Position numbers and translations under genes: made by a program. Shown here piece after piece: positions 1 to 7,074 of a stretch of 64,000 nucleotides of DNA. How positions within the stretch are numbered: the stretch's first letter is position 1; each line of letters starts with the position of its first letter. Source of the stretch: an uncultured Rhodoblastus sp. (GTDB taxonomy: Bacteria; Pseudomonadota; Alphaproteobacteria; Rhizobiales; Beijerinckiaceae). The stretch covers positions 1 through 64,000 of the forward strand of contig NZ_CAIUXT010000141.1 of NCBI RefSeq assembly GCF_903903185.1. Direction: 5' to 3'. The notes below the pieces were generated by a model that did no database searches, had not been told where the DNA came from, and saw only the letters and a program-made list of their open reading frames with translations.

Positions 1-1
1 C

Positions 2-859
2 GGTATTCTGTGCAAGGTCAATTCGGTGATGATCCCCGGCGTCAACGACCAGCATCTGGTCGAGGTCAACCGGGCGGTCAAATCGCGCGGCGCCTTCCTG
101 CACAACATCATGCCGCTGATTTCGGCGCCCGAACATGGCACGGTGTTCGGCCTTACCGGCCAGCGCGGTCCGACCGCGCAGGAACTCAAGGCGCTGCAGG
201 ATTCCTGCGAAGGCGAAATGAACATGATGCGGCATTGCCGCCAATGCCGCGCCGACGCCGTGGGACTGCTCGGCGAGGACCGTTCCGAGGAATTCACCAC
301 CGACAAGATCATGGCGATGGAGGTCAATTACGATCTCGAAGGCCGCAAGGCCTATCAGGCCGTGGTCGAGCAGGAACGCGTCGCCAAGGTCGAGGCGAAG
401 AAGGAAGAAGTGGCGACGCTCAAGAACATCGCCAGCGACATCAAGATCCTGGCCGCCGTGGCGACCAAGGGTTCCGGCCTGATCAACGAACATTTTGGCC
501 ACGCCAAAGAGTTCCAGATCTACGAATTGTCCACCAGTGGCGCGAAATTCGTCGGCCATCGCCGCGTCGATCTCTATTGTCAGGGTGGCTTCGGCGACGA
601 GGATTCGCTGGAGACGGTGATCCGCGCGATCAACGATTGCCATGCGGTGTTCGTCGCCAAGATCGGCGGCTGCCCCAAGAGCGACCTGATCAAGGCGGGC
701 ATCGAACCGGTCGATGAATTCGCCCATGAATTCATCGAGAAATCGGCGATCGCCTGGTTCAAGGCCTATCTCGAAAAGGTCGAGAGCGGCGAAATCGCCC
801 ATACCATTCGCGGCGACGCCGAGATCCGGCAGGGCGCGTTCTCTTCGGAACACGCCTGA
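2..859 (+). CDS. nifB: Nitrogenase cofactor biosynthesis protein NifB, C-terminal part (5' end outside window)
   Basis: NifB is the radical-SAM enzyme that builds NifB-co, the iron-sulfur-carbide precursor of the nitrogenase FeMo cofactor. The window opens inside the gene and shows the last 285 residues in frame from base 2. The first part is the end of the SAM barrel (the [11 protein letters not shown] stretch) and the conserved [16 protein letters not shown] segment. After a charged linker comes the NifX/NafY-like domain that starts at [15 protein letters not shown] and contains GGCPKSDL, which is thought to hold the cluster product. The catalytic CxxxCxxC motif would lie upstream and is not visible. 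The gene ends 58 bp before a ferredoxin gene, the usual nifB-fdxN arrangement in alphaproteobacteria. Identification is secure; only the 5' extent is unknown. Confidence 0.95.
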   Translation, partial: GILCKVNSVMIPGVNDQHLVEVNRAVKSRGAFLHNIMPLISAPEHGTVFGLTGQRGPTAQELKALQDSCEGEMNMMRHCRQCRADAVGLLGEDRSEEFTTDKIMAMEVNYDLEGRKAYQAVVEQERVAKVEAKKEEVATLKNIASDIKILAAVATKGSGLINEHFGHAKEFQIYELSTSGAKFVGHRRVDLYCQGGFGDEDSLETVIRAINDCHAVFVAKIGGCPKSDLIKAGIEPVDEFAHEFIEKSAIAWFKAYLEKVESGEIAHTIRGDAEIRQGAFSSEHA

Positions 860-917
860 TCAAGCAACCCTCGCAGGCGAAGCCCGCGAGGGTTTGAACA
901 AAAGGAATCCCGAAAAG

Positions 918-1139
918 ATGGCGTATAAGATCGTCAGTTCGCAATGCACCAATTGTTCGGCCTGTGAAGCGGAATGTCCCAATGTGGCCATTACTGAAAA
1001 GGGCGGAACCTTCTACATCAATCCGAAAAAATGCACGGAATGCATCGGCCATTTCGAAGTGGCCCAATGCGTCGCCGTGTGCCCGGTGGACAATACTTGC
1101 ATCATCGACACTTCCGTTCCCCGTTATCAGGCTCCGTGA
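918..1139 (+). CDS. fdxN: nif-associated 2[4Fe-4S] ferredoxin, FdxN type
   Basis: This 73-residue bacterial-type ferredoxin should carry electrons for nitrogenase or for NifB. Two cluster motifs are visible: C10-x2-C13-x2-C16-x3-C20, and C39-x2-C42-x8-C51-x3-C55. The eight-residue gap in the second motif ([13 protein letters not shown]) is typical of FdxN-like ferredoxins that follow nifB. I chose the ATG at 918 because AAGGAA lies about 11 bases upstream and the protein then starts just before the first cluster. A longer open frame back to 714 overlaps nifB and has no support. The A-type carrier gene starts 7 bp downstream, so the genes are almost certainly cotranscribed. Confidence 0.93.
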   Translation: MAYKIVSSQCTNCSACEAECPNVAITEKGGTFYINPKKCTECIGHFEVAQCVAVCPVDNTCIIDTSVPRYQAP

Positions 1140-1146
1140 GGAAGAC

Positions 1147-1461
1147 ATGAGTTTCACGATCACACCCAAAGCCGAAAGATTCATGCGCATGATGGTCATG
1201 GCCGATGGCGGGCCGGGCGCGGGTTTCCGCCTCTCTGTCTCCCCGGGCGGCTGCTCGGGGCTGGCGGCGGAAATCGCCATCAAGGCGGAGCCGGAGCCCG
1301 GCGACAAGGTGTTCCCGCATGGCGCCGTCAAACTGTTCCTGCCGGCGGAAAGCCGACTGCTGCTCGAAGGAGTCACCATCGACTTCGCCGAGACGCCGAC
1401 CTCGACGGGACTGGTGTTTCACGATCCCAAGCAGAAGTCGTGCAGCAGCCACGCCGGCTAA
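1147..1461 (+). CDS. A-type Fe-S carrier (HesB/IscA-like), nif-associated
   Basis: This is a 104-residue HesB/IscA-fold protein that would deliver Fe-S clusters to nitrogenase or its maturation factors. The GGCSG motif gives Cys36. Standard A-type carriers have two further cysteines in a C-terminal CGC motif. Here the C-terminus reads QKSCSSHAG, so only Cys99 is present and the protein has two cysteines instead of three. That may mean a different cluster ligand set or binding through a partner. The ATG at 1147 lies 7 bp after the ferredoxin stop. Family assignment is confident; the functional consequence of the missing cysteine is inference. Confidence 0.88.
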   Translation: MSFTITPKAERFMRMMVMADGGPGAGFRLSVSPGGCSGLAAEIAIKAEPEPGDKVFPHGAVKLFLPAESRLLLEGVTIDFAETPTSTGLVFHDPKQKSCSSHAG

Positions 1462-1484
1462 GCCGTTGAATCCGCTGTGACGCC

Positions 1485-2024
1485 ATGACCGGGGCGCTCC
1501 GAACTGCAGGAGAGGCTTTTCCCGCCGGAGCGGACTCTGTGCTTTCGCATCCGCTGTTTGGCGGCGGACTGCCGCCGCTCGCCGAACATCATCTGCGCGA
1601 GGCCGGACTCAATTATCATCTGAGCGAAGCGGCCGAAGACCATTTGCGCCAGGCCAATCGTCACGCGCCCGATCACTTCGCGGTGCTGATCGGCTTTTAC
1701 CGTTTCTATTTCTACAAGGGGCGCCTCGACGAGGCGCTCGATATCGGCCGAATCTGTCTCGCCAAGGCGGCGCGGGAAAAGAACATCGCCGCCGACTGGC
1801 GCGACGTGAGGCCCGAAGACGCCGGCTTTGCCGATCTCGACGACGTGCTGGCGCGCTTTTACATGTTCTGCCTCAAGGGCTACGCCTATCTGAACATGCG
1901 GCTCGGCGATCTCGGCGAGGGCCGCGTCGCGGTGGCCAAATTGCTGGAGCTCGATCCGACCGACCGGGTCAATGCCAAGCTCTTGTCCGATGTTCTCGAA
2001 CGCGCGGAGCGCGGCGATGAATGA
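1485..2024 (+). CDS. TPR-like protein of the nif cluster
   Basis: This 179-residue helical protein has tetratricopeptide-like spacing in its middle and C-terminal parts (roughly 40-80 and 120-170, for example NRHAPDHFAVLIGFYRFYF and RVAVAKLLELDPTDRVN). It has no signal peptide or membrane segment, so a cytoplasmic role in assembly or protein interaction is likely. It lies between the A-type carrier and the LRV Fe-S gene, whose start codon overlaps its last 8 bases. I know similar TPR proteins from other alphaproteobacterial nif clusters but none with a defined biochemical role. The TPR assignment is by pattern only. Confidence 0.8.
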   Translation: MTGALRTAGEAFPAGADSVLSHPLFGGGLPPLAEHHLREAGLNYHLSEAAEDHLRQANRHAPDHFAVLIGFYRFYFYKGRLDEALDIGRICLAKAAREKNIAADWRDVRPEDAGFADLDDVLARFYMFCLKGYAYLNMRLGDLGEGRVAVAKLLELDPTDRVNAKLLSDVLERAERGDE

Positions 2025-2805
2025 CGACATCGAAGAGACCATCGACTGGCGAGGCCGCGAGATCGATTGCGCGTCCTGCAAACATCTCGACATGAAAGCG
2101 ACAGGCAAATGTCGCCTTTCCCACGCCTGCGTCAACGACCGCTATGCGCGCCGGATCGACCGGTTTTTCAACTGGAATCCGGCGCTCGCCAACGACTATC
2201 TCGACCATCCGCATTTCGAGGTGCGCGCCATCGCCTCCAAACACGCGTCGGTGTTCCTGCTGCCGGCGCTGCTCGACGATCCGGAAGAGACGGTGCGCTG
2301 GAACGCCGCGCGGCGCCTGCCGAAAAAGCACATCCTCAAATTGCGCCACGATCCGCACCGCGAAGTGCGCATTCGCATCGTGTCGCTGCTGGAGGACGCC
2401 GATCTGGTCCCGATGTTGCAAGACAGCGACTACTATGTGCGGCTCGTCATCGCGCGGCGGCTCGCACCGGAACTGCTGGAATGGATGCTGCATGACGAGG
2501 AGCCGGAAGTGCGACGCGTGGTGGCGCAAAGGGCGCCCGACGACATGCTGATGCGTTTGATCGGCGACCCGGAGCCGCGCGTGCGCATCGAAATCGCGCA
2601 AAGGCTCGGCGGCGAGCGGCTGGCGCAGTTGCGCGGCGATCCGGATTGGCGGGTCCGCTATGAGGCGGCGAGCCGCATCGAGCCGGAGCTGCTCGGCGAT
2701 CTGGTCCGCGACCAGGACGATCTGGTGCGCGAGATGGCTTTTTCGCGCAGCCGGGAAATGGATGGCAAGGCAGACGCCACAGGAGGAAAGGAAAAGTCGC
2801 TATGA
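2017..2805 (+). CDS. LRV (leucine-rich-variant) repeat protein with N-terminal 4Fe-4S site
   Basis: This 262-residue protein matches the Azotobacter vinelandii LRV protein family, whose structure shows an Fe-S cluster domain followed by alternating alpha and 3-10 helical repeats. The four cluster ligands are visible as C18-x2-C21-x10-C32-x5-C38. From about residue 50, repeats of roughly 24 residues follow the pattern DP..VR..AA.RL (for example DPEPRVRIEIAQRL and DPDWRVRYEAASRI). The ATG at 2017 overlaps the TPR gene by 8 bases, and the gene ends in an ATGA overlap with nifZ, so translation is coupled. Its role in nitrogen fixation is not established; redox sensing or scaffolding is plausible. 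Confidence 0.9.
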   Translation: MNDDIEETIDWRGREIDCASCKHLDMKATGKCRLSHACVNDRYARRIDRFFNWNPALANDYLDHPHFEVRAIASKHASVFLLPALLDDPEETVRWNAARRLPKKHILKLRHDPHREVRIRIVSLLEDADLVPMLQDSDYYVRLVIARRLAPELLEWMLHDEEPEVRRVVAQRAPDDMLMRLIGDPEPRVRIEIAQRLGGERLAQLRGDPDWRVRYEAASRIEPELLGDLVRDQDDLVREMAFSRSREMDGKADATGGKEKSL

Positions 2806-3122
2806 GCAATATCGTTCGTGACAGCGATGTGGTGGAAATCACCCACCCGCCCTTCTTCAGCTTTGGCGACAAGGTGCGGGCGAAGCGCAATGTCCGCAAC
2901 GACGGCACCTATGCCGGCAAGGAGATCGGCGATCTGCTCTGCCGGAAGGGCGAGATCGGCTATGTCGTCAGCATCGGCACCTTCCTGCAGCAATTCTATA
3001 TTTACGCCGTCGAATTCACCGAAAGCGGCAATCGCGTCGGGATGAAGCGTAAGGAACTCGATCCCGCCACCCCGCGCGACGAAGAAGACGACATCCCCTT
3101 GCCTGAGGAACTTTCCGCATGA
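2802..3122 (+). CDS. nifZ: Nitrogen fixation protein NifZ
   Basis: This 106-residue protein is NifZ, which assists maturation of the P-cluster in the MoFe protein. The NifZ core is clear: FSFGDKVRAKRNVRNDGTY, a RKGEIGYVVSIGTFLQ turn, then YAVEF and an acidic C-terminal tail. It starts with an ATGA overlap on the LRV gene and ends in another ATGA overlap with a second NifZ-domain gene, so the three are translationally coupled. Identification is confident from these motifs and the nif context. Confidence 0.93.
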   Translation: MSNIVRDSDVVEITHPPFFSFGDKVRAKRNVRNDGTYAGKEIGDLLCRKGEIGYVVSIGTFLQQFYIYAVEFTESGNRVGMKRKELDPATPRDEEDDIPLPEELSA

Positions 3123-3358
3123 TCGACCCGCGCAGAGCGAAATATCAATGGGGACAGCGCGTGCGCTGCCTCGTCGACCTCGTCAACGACGGGTCCTATC
3201 CAAATGTCGAACAGGACGCCCTGCTGGTCGAGGCCGGCGGCCTCGGCGAGATCGTGCAAGTCGGCGCCCATGTCGAAACCAATACGCCGGTCTATCTCGT
3301 CGAATTCAACGAGAAATACGTGATCGGCTGTCTCGAGGAAGAAATCGTGCCGCTGTGA
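3119..3358 (+). CDS. Second, short NifZ-domain protein
   Basis: This 79-residue protein repeats the NifZ core seen in its neighbour: WGQRVRCLVDLVNDGSYP, GGLGEIVQVGAHVETNTPV and YLVEFNEKYVIGCLEEEIV. It probably arose by tandem duplication of nifZ and lost the longer tail. Tandem NifZ-domain genes occur in several alphaproteobacterial nif clusters. The start codon overlaps the nifZ stop codon as ATGA. A shared or partially redundant role in P-cluster maturation is inferred; I cannot tell whether the two act together. Confidence 0.88.
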   Translation: MIDPRRAKYQWGQRVRCLVDLVNDGSYPNVEQDALLVEAGGLGEIVQVGAHVETNTPVYLVEFNEKYVIGCLEEEIVPL

Positions 3359-3434
3359 GCCGCGCCTTTTCCTTGGAACGCGCCGGGTTTTCGCACAGAA
3401 ACAGGCGGTCGAAGAATTGTGAAAGAGGTTGACC

Positions 3435-3704
3435 ATGCCGATCAAGGCCGAAGAATTGCTCGAAATCGAGGCTTTGGTGGCGCAGGCCCCGGCGGATTCC
3501 TCGCCCTATGCGGCCTTGCGCCAGAAATATCCGCACCTCGCCTGGTCGCGCTGCGACGCCTCCGATGTGCTCGAAGAGCCTTTCCGTTCCTTTGCCGCCT
3601 ATGACCTGCACCTGCTCGACGTGACCAACCATTGCCCGACCGTCGTCACCGATCCGGAGGCGGCGATGGGCTTCATTCTGGCGGCCCGGAGCCCCGGCCA
3701 ATGA
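3435..3704 (+). CDS. Small conserved nif-cluster protein of unknown function
   Basis: I recognise this 89-residue protein only as one of the small soluble proteins that travel with nifZ in alphaproteobacteria. It starts with a helical segment (AEELLEIEALVAQAP), followed by HLAWSRCDASDVLEEPFR and then DLHLLDVTNHCPTVVTDPEAAMGFILA. Two cysteines are present but no metal-site motif. The ATG at 3435 follows a GAAAGAGG ribosome-binding site with 6-base spacing; a TTG at 3429 is less well placed. The stop overlaps the start of the DegT-like gene as ATGA, indicating coupled translation. Confidence 0.8.
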   Translation: MPIKAEELLEIEALVAQAPADSSPYAALRQKYPHLAWSRCDASDVLEEPFRSFAAYDLHLLDVTNHCPTVVTDPEAAMGFILAARSPGQ

Positions 3705-4909
3705 CCGGACCCGTCATGGAGCCGGACGAAGATCTGGAAGAAGATTTCGAAGGCGAGGAGGTCGCGGGTTCGATCATTCCTTTGTCCGACCCCGACCTGA
3801 CCTCGGTCGAACTGGCGGCGGTCGAGGAGGTGCTGCGCTCGGCGCGTGTGTCGCACGGACCGGTCGCCGAAGCCTTCGAACGGGCTTTCGCCGCTTATCT
3901 TGGCCGGCGCTACGCCATCGCGGTTCCGAGCGGAACCATAGGCCTCGCGCTGGTCCTCGCCGCGCTCAAAATCGGGCCGGGCGACGAAGTCATCGCGCCC
4001 TCCTTCTCCTGGCGCGAAACCGCGCAGGCGGCGGCGGCGGTTGGCGCGACGCTGGTTTTCGCCGACATCGACTATTGGTCGGGCGTGTTGCTCGCCTCCA
4101 AGGCCGAGATCAAGATCACGCCGAAAACCCGCGCCATTATCGCCGGCAACACGAACGGCCATCCCGCCGACTGGACCAGCCTGCGCGAACTCGCCGACCG
4201 GCATGGCTTGAAGCTGATCGAGGATTCGACCGAAGCCATCGGCTCGAAATACAAGGGCGCGTTGGTCGGGACCTTCGGCGACGCCGCCGTGTTCGACTTT
4301 TCGCAGCCTTCGCCGCTCACCTGCGGCGAAGGCGGCATGATCGTCACCGACAGTTCCGAACTCGCCATGGCGATCAAGCGCCGTCGCGCCCACCAGCCGC
4401 AAGAGCGCGCCTCGGTCGCCGTGACCGGCGATCCGGCCCTGCAGGCGCAGATCAGCGACATAGCGGCGGCGCTCGGTCTGGCGCAATTGCGGCGGCTCGA
4501 CGAAATTCTCGAGAAACGCCGCACGGTCGAACATTATTACACCCGCTACGTGCAGTCCTTCGAGGGCATCAAGCCGCCCTATATCGCGCCCGACGTCACC
4601 GAGATTCACTGGCTGCTCTATGTCGTTCATCTGGGCACGCGTTTCTCGCGGTCGAGCCGCGACGCCATTGTCGAGGATCTCGCGGACGAAAAGGTCGAGG
4701 CGGCGGCTTTTTGCAACCCGCTGCATCTGCAACGCCATTATGTCGATCGCGGCAGCCGGCGCGGCGATCTGTTCGTCACGGAAAAGGTGGCGGACCGGGC
4801 GGTGGCCCTGCCGTTTCACTGCCATCTCGACGAACGCCAGATCGAATTCATCGTCGCGACCATGAAGGACGCGTCGGTCAATGTGGGGGCGGGGGCGGCG
4901 ATCTACTGA
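3701..4909 (+). CDS. DegT/DnrJ/EryC1-family aminotransferase fold protein lacking the PLP lysine
   Basis: This 402-residue protein has the DegT/DnrJ/EryC1/StrS fold. Visible markers are an acidic N-terminal extension, VPSGTIGLALVLAALKIGPGD, the EDSTEAIG segment carrying the pyridine-binding Asp175, and GDAAVFDFSQPSPLTCGEGG. Active family members have F-S-F-x-x-x-K-x-L before GEGG, and that lysine forms the Schiff base with PLP. Here the aligned residue is Ser204, so normal transaminase chemistry should be lost. The gene is ATGA-coupled to the preceding small nif gene and 48 bp upstream of a ferredoxin. It may be a non-catalytic or lysine-independent PLP protein with a nitrogenase-related role. 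The family call is firm; the function is unknown. Confidence 0.9.
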   Translation: MTGPVMEPDEDLEEDFEGEEVAGSIIPLSDPDLTSVELAAVEEVLRSARVSHGPVAEAFERAFAAYLGRRYAIAVPSGTIGLALVLAALKIGPGDEVIAPSFSWRETAQAAAAVGATLVFADIDYWSGVLLASKAEIKITPKTRAIIAGNTNGHPADWTSLRELADRHGLKLIEDSTEAIGSKYKGALVGTFGDAAVFDFSQPSPLTCGEGGMIVTDSSELAMAIKRRRAHQPQERASVAVTGDPALQAQISDIAAALGLAQLRRLDEILEKRRTVEHYYTRYVQSFEGIKPPYIAPDVTEIHWLLYVVHLGTRFSRSSRDAIVEDLADEKVEAAAFCNPLHLQRHYVDRGSRRGDLFVTEKVADRAVALPFHCHLDERQIEFIVATMKDASVNVGAGAAIY

Positions 4910-4957
4910 TCGTCTTCCGCGCGACGATTTCCCCGATGCCAAGAGAGGAACAAGAAA

Positions 4958-5254
4958 ATGTCGGTGATTACGATTCTGCCTTCGGGCAAGACGGTGGAAG
5001 CCGGGGAAGGCATGACCATTCTGGCCGCGATCCTGCAGGCCGAACCCGATTTCACGCATAAGTGCGAAGGCAGCGCCAAATGCGGCTCCTGCCATATTTT
5101 CCTGCTCGAGGGCCGCAAGGGCGTGTCCAAGACCACGCGCGACGAAAACGCCAAGCTCGACGATCTGGTCGGCGTCGGCTCGAAGTCGCGCCTCGCCTGC
5201 CAGGCCACGGTGCTCGGCACGGAAGACATCAAGATTGAAATTCCTGTGCTTTGA
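4958..5254 (+). CDS. [2Fe-2S] ferredoxin, nif-associated
   Basis: This 98-residue plant-type ferredoxin probably donates electrons to nitrogenase or an assembly step. The cluster ligands are C36-x5-C42-x2-C45 and C81, within the stretches HKCEGSAKCGSCHIF and SRLACQ. The beta-grasp fold is indicated by ITILPSGKTVEAGEGMTIL at the N-terminus. An AGAGGAACAAG ribosome-binding region precedes the ATG. It resembles the FdxD-type [2Fe-2S] ferredoxins of other phototrophic and methanotrophic nif clusters, but I do not assign the symbol because the sequence alone cannot separate FdxD from related ferredoxins. Confidence 0.9.
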   Translation: MSVITILPSGKTVEAGEGMTILAAILQAEPDFTHKCEGSAKCGSCHIFLLEGRKGVSKTTRDENAKLDDLVGVGSKSRLACQATVLGTEDIKIEIPVL

Positions 5255-5279
5255 CAGCACACCGAGAGGAGAATGAGAA

Positions 5280-5495
5280 ATGGCGCCAAGTGAAATCGTG
5301 ATCCACGCCCGCTATGAAGCAGACGGTTCCGTGAATGAAATCAGCGAACTTCCGGAAGGGGTTTCGGGGCAGAAATGGTTCAATCTGCTGTGCGTCAAGG
5401 TTCCGCACGCCGCACAGGCCCTGGCGGGCGGACGCATGATTTTCCGCATCAACGCGACCGAACTCGAATCGCTGAAAGCCGCCGCGGCAGCCTGA
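5280..5495 (+). CDS. Small protein of unknown function at end of nif operon
   Basis: I do not recognise this 71-residue protein. It begins with a likely beta strand (SEIVIHARYEADGSV), has a conserved-looking QKWFNLLCVKVPHAAQALAGG centre, and ends in an alanine-rich helix. It occupies the place where nifT is often found but lacks the NifT features (the PKKDLEE and WGGWV segments). The start is well supported: AGAGGAG lies about 8 bases before the ATG. It is 25 bp downstream of the [2Fe-2S] ferredoxin and directly upstream of a strong terminator, so it is the last gene of the nifB operon. Confidence 0.75.
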   Translation: MAPSEIVIHARYEADGSVNEISELPEGVSGQKWFNLLCVKVPHAAQALAGGRMIFRINATELESLKAAAAA

Positions 5496-5537
5496 CGCCT
5501 TCGTCCGGCGCCAGGAAAATCCCGCTCAAAAGAAAAA

Positions 5538-5579
5538 CCCGTCGACGCAAGGGCTGCGTCGGCGGGCATTTCTGTTTTT
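5538..5579 (+). terminator. Rho-independent terminator of the nif operon
   Basis: The left arm CCCGTCGACGCA (5538-5549) pairs with the right arm TGCGTCGGCGGG (5555-5566) around a 5-base loop, giving a 12-bp stem with a single G-U pair. A T-rich run (ending at 5579) follows. It lies 42 bp after the last plus-strand nif gene and just beyond the stop of the convergent sufE gene, so it may also stop transcripts from the other side. Confidence 0.85.
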
Positions 5580-5588
5580 GGCTTCCGT

Positions 5589-6014
5589 TCAGGCCGTCGC
5601 CAGCGCGCGCGCGGCGTCCTGCTTGATGCGATCGACCATCGAGCGCAAGCCGTTGGAGCGCTGCGGCGTCAGATGCTGTTCGAAGCCGAGCGTGCGAAAC
5701 AGCGCCTGCGCGTCGGCCGCGATGATGTCGCGCGCCGGGCGGCCGGAGAAAAACGCCAGGGTCAGGGCAACGAGGCCGCGCACGATATGCGCGTCGCTGT
5801 CGCCGAGCAGATAAAGCGCCGGCGCGCCATCGGGGCCGGGCGCGACGCTGGTTTGCAGCCATACCTGGCTGGCGCAGCCGCGCACCTTGTTGGTCTCGTT
5901 ATGCGCCTCTTCGGGCAGCGGCTCCAGCGTGCGCCCGAGTTCGATCAGATAGCGGTAGCGATCGTCCCAATCGTCGAGGAATTCGAAATTTTCGATGATC
6001 TCGTCAATAGTCAT
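5589..6014 (-). CDS. sufE: SufE-family cysteine desulfurase activator
   Basis: This 141-residue SufE protein accepts persulfide sulfur from a cysteine desulfurase (SufS or NifS) and passes it to the scaffold for Fe-S cluster assembly. The conserved active-site segment NKVRGCASQVWL contains the acceptor Cys47. Length and the helical N-terminus (IIENFEFLDDWDDRYRYLI) fit the family. It is convergent with the nif operon and separated from it by the terminator. In this position it may supply sulfur for nitrogenase assembly, but a general housekeeping role is equally possible. A cluster of palindromic repeats lies upstream. Confidence 0.93.
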   Translation of the reverse strand: MTIDEIIENFEFLDDWDDRYRYLIELGRTLEPLPEEAHNETNKVRGCASQVWLQTSVAPGPDGAPALYLLGDSDAHIVRGLVALTLAFFSGRPARDIIAADAQALFRTLGFEQHLTPQRSNGLRSMVDRIKQDAARALATA

Positions 6015-6080
6015 TCCACAGCCTTTCCGTCCGCTTCCGCCGCTGGATGCAAGAAACGCGCATAGCGCCCGCTCGTTTTC

Positions 6081-6275
6081 CTTCTCCCCATAGTCCGTCG
6101 AAAGACGGACGTCCTTTCGGACGTCCTATGGCGGGAGAAGGTGGATCGCGCGAAGCGCGAGACGGATGAGGGGTCTGGCCCTGTGAACCCCCGGAGATGT
6201 CCCGCAGCCTTCCCATAACCGTCATCGCGCGGCGAGAACCCCTCATCCGGCGCTTTGCGCCACCTTCTCCCGCAT
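6081..6275. repeat. Cluster of REP-like intergenic palindromes
   Basis: Two inverted copies of a GGGAGAAGGTGG...CGGATGAGGGG element face each other: 6133-6173 on the plus strand and 6239-6271 as its reverse complement (CCCCTCATCCG to CCACCTTCTCCC). A further outer arm CCTTCTCCCCATAG at 6081 pairs with CTATGGCGGGAGAAGG near 6126-6141, and internal GACGGACGTCC palindromes sit between. This element type is widespread in intergenic DNA of Hyphomicrobiales. It fills most of the 318-bp gap between sufE and the GST gene; no gene is seen here. Confidence 0.75.
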
Positions 6276-6332
6276 GGGGAGAAGGGAATCCCCCTCACAT
6301 GGCGCCTTGTCGCAGTTGCGACAAGTGCGCTG

Positions 6333-6983
6333 TCACACTCGATCCCGCTGGCCGAGCTTGTCGGGCGCATAGCCTTCTTCGCGCAACACCTGCGACACGG
6401 CGGGGCGCGCGAGCATGGCGCGGTAATGGGCGAGCAGATTGGCGGGCAGCGCCAGCCCGATCTTGTCGGCCCAGAATTCGACATAAAACAGCACCGCATC
6501 GGCGACGCCATAATCGCCGCCGACCCATTTGCGGCCTTCCAGCGTCTGGTTGACAATGCCAAAGCCCTTCTGGACCAGAGCGCGGCCCTGCGCCTCGATG
6601 GTCGCATGGGCCTGTGAGTCGGCGGAAAATTGGCCCGGCGCGAAAATCCGCGCGAAACCATGGCCGTGCAGCGAACTGGTGACGAAGATCATGGTCTCCA
6701 GCGCCCGCGTCTCGTCTTCGAGATTGGCCGGCCAGAACTGGCCGCGCTTGCGCGCCCGGCCCAGCCAGAAGGCGATGGCCGCGACCTCGGTCAGCACCGT
6801 GCCGTCGGGCCGCACCAGAGCCGGGATATTGGCCTTGGGATTGATCGCGAGATATTCGGGCTTGAACTGGTCGCCGGCGGGAAGGTTGACGATATGGGCT
6901 TCGAAAATTTCCTCCATCTCTTCGAGAATGATATGGATCGCCGTCGAGCAGGAGCCCGGCGTCATGTAGAATTTCATGTTCAT
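6333..6983 (-). CDS. Glutathione S-transferase family protein
   Basis: This 216-residue protein has the two-domain GST layout. The thioredoxin-like N-terminal domain (residues 1-80) includes MTPGSCSTAIHIILEE, which carries the usual active-site Ser/Cys region, and NPKANIPALV with the cis-proline. An all-helical C-terminal domain follows (EGRKWVGGDYGVADAVLFYVEF, the conserved N-capping box region). GST genes recur inside alphaproteobacterial nif clusters and may protect against oxidative damage, but the substrate is not predictable. The start at 6983 has AAGGA 11-15 bases upstream. It is divergent from the Rieske gene and its sigma-54 promoter. Confidence 0.9.
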   Translation of the reverse strand: MNMKFYMTPGSCSTAIHIILEEMEEIFEAHIVNLPAGDQFKPEYLAINPKANIPALVRPDGTVLTEVAAIAFWLGRARKRGQFWPANLEDETRALETMIFVTSSLHGHGFARIFAPGQFSADSQAHATIEAQGRALVQKGFGIVNQTLEGRKWVGGDYGVADAVLFYVEFWADKIGLALPANLLAHYRAMLARPAVSQVLREEGYAPDKLGQRDRV

Positions 6984-7016
6984 CTTGCGCCCGGTCCTTC
7001 ATCTCTTGCCCGACCA

Positions 7017-7032
7017 TGGCATGGTTCATGCA
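7017..7032 (+). promoter_or_regulatory. Sigma-54 (RpoN) -24/-12 promoter for the Rieske gene
   Basis: TGGCATGGTTCATGCA matches the RpoN consensus TGGCACG-N4-TTGCA with correct GG-to-GC spacing and two mismatches. It would start transcription around 7043, some 30 bp before the Rieske start codon. In a nif region this implies NifA-dependent expression. I looked for an upstream NifA site (TGT-N10-ACA) between about 6840 and 7000 and did not find a clear one. Confidence 0.7.
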
Positions 7033-7074
7033 AAACTCATGGCGGTTTAAAAGATCCGGCGGTCCGAGGGTGCG

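Noticed and set aside
5280-5495. NifT call for the small gene after the [2Fe-2S] ferredoxin
   Set aside because: NifT hallmarks (PKKDLEE and WGGWV segments) are missing, so position alone was not accepted as evidence.
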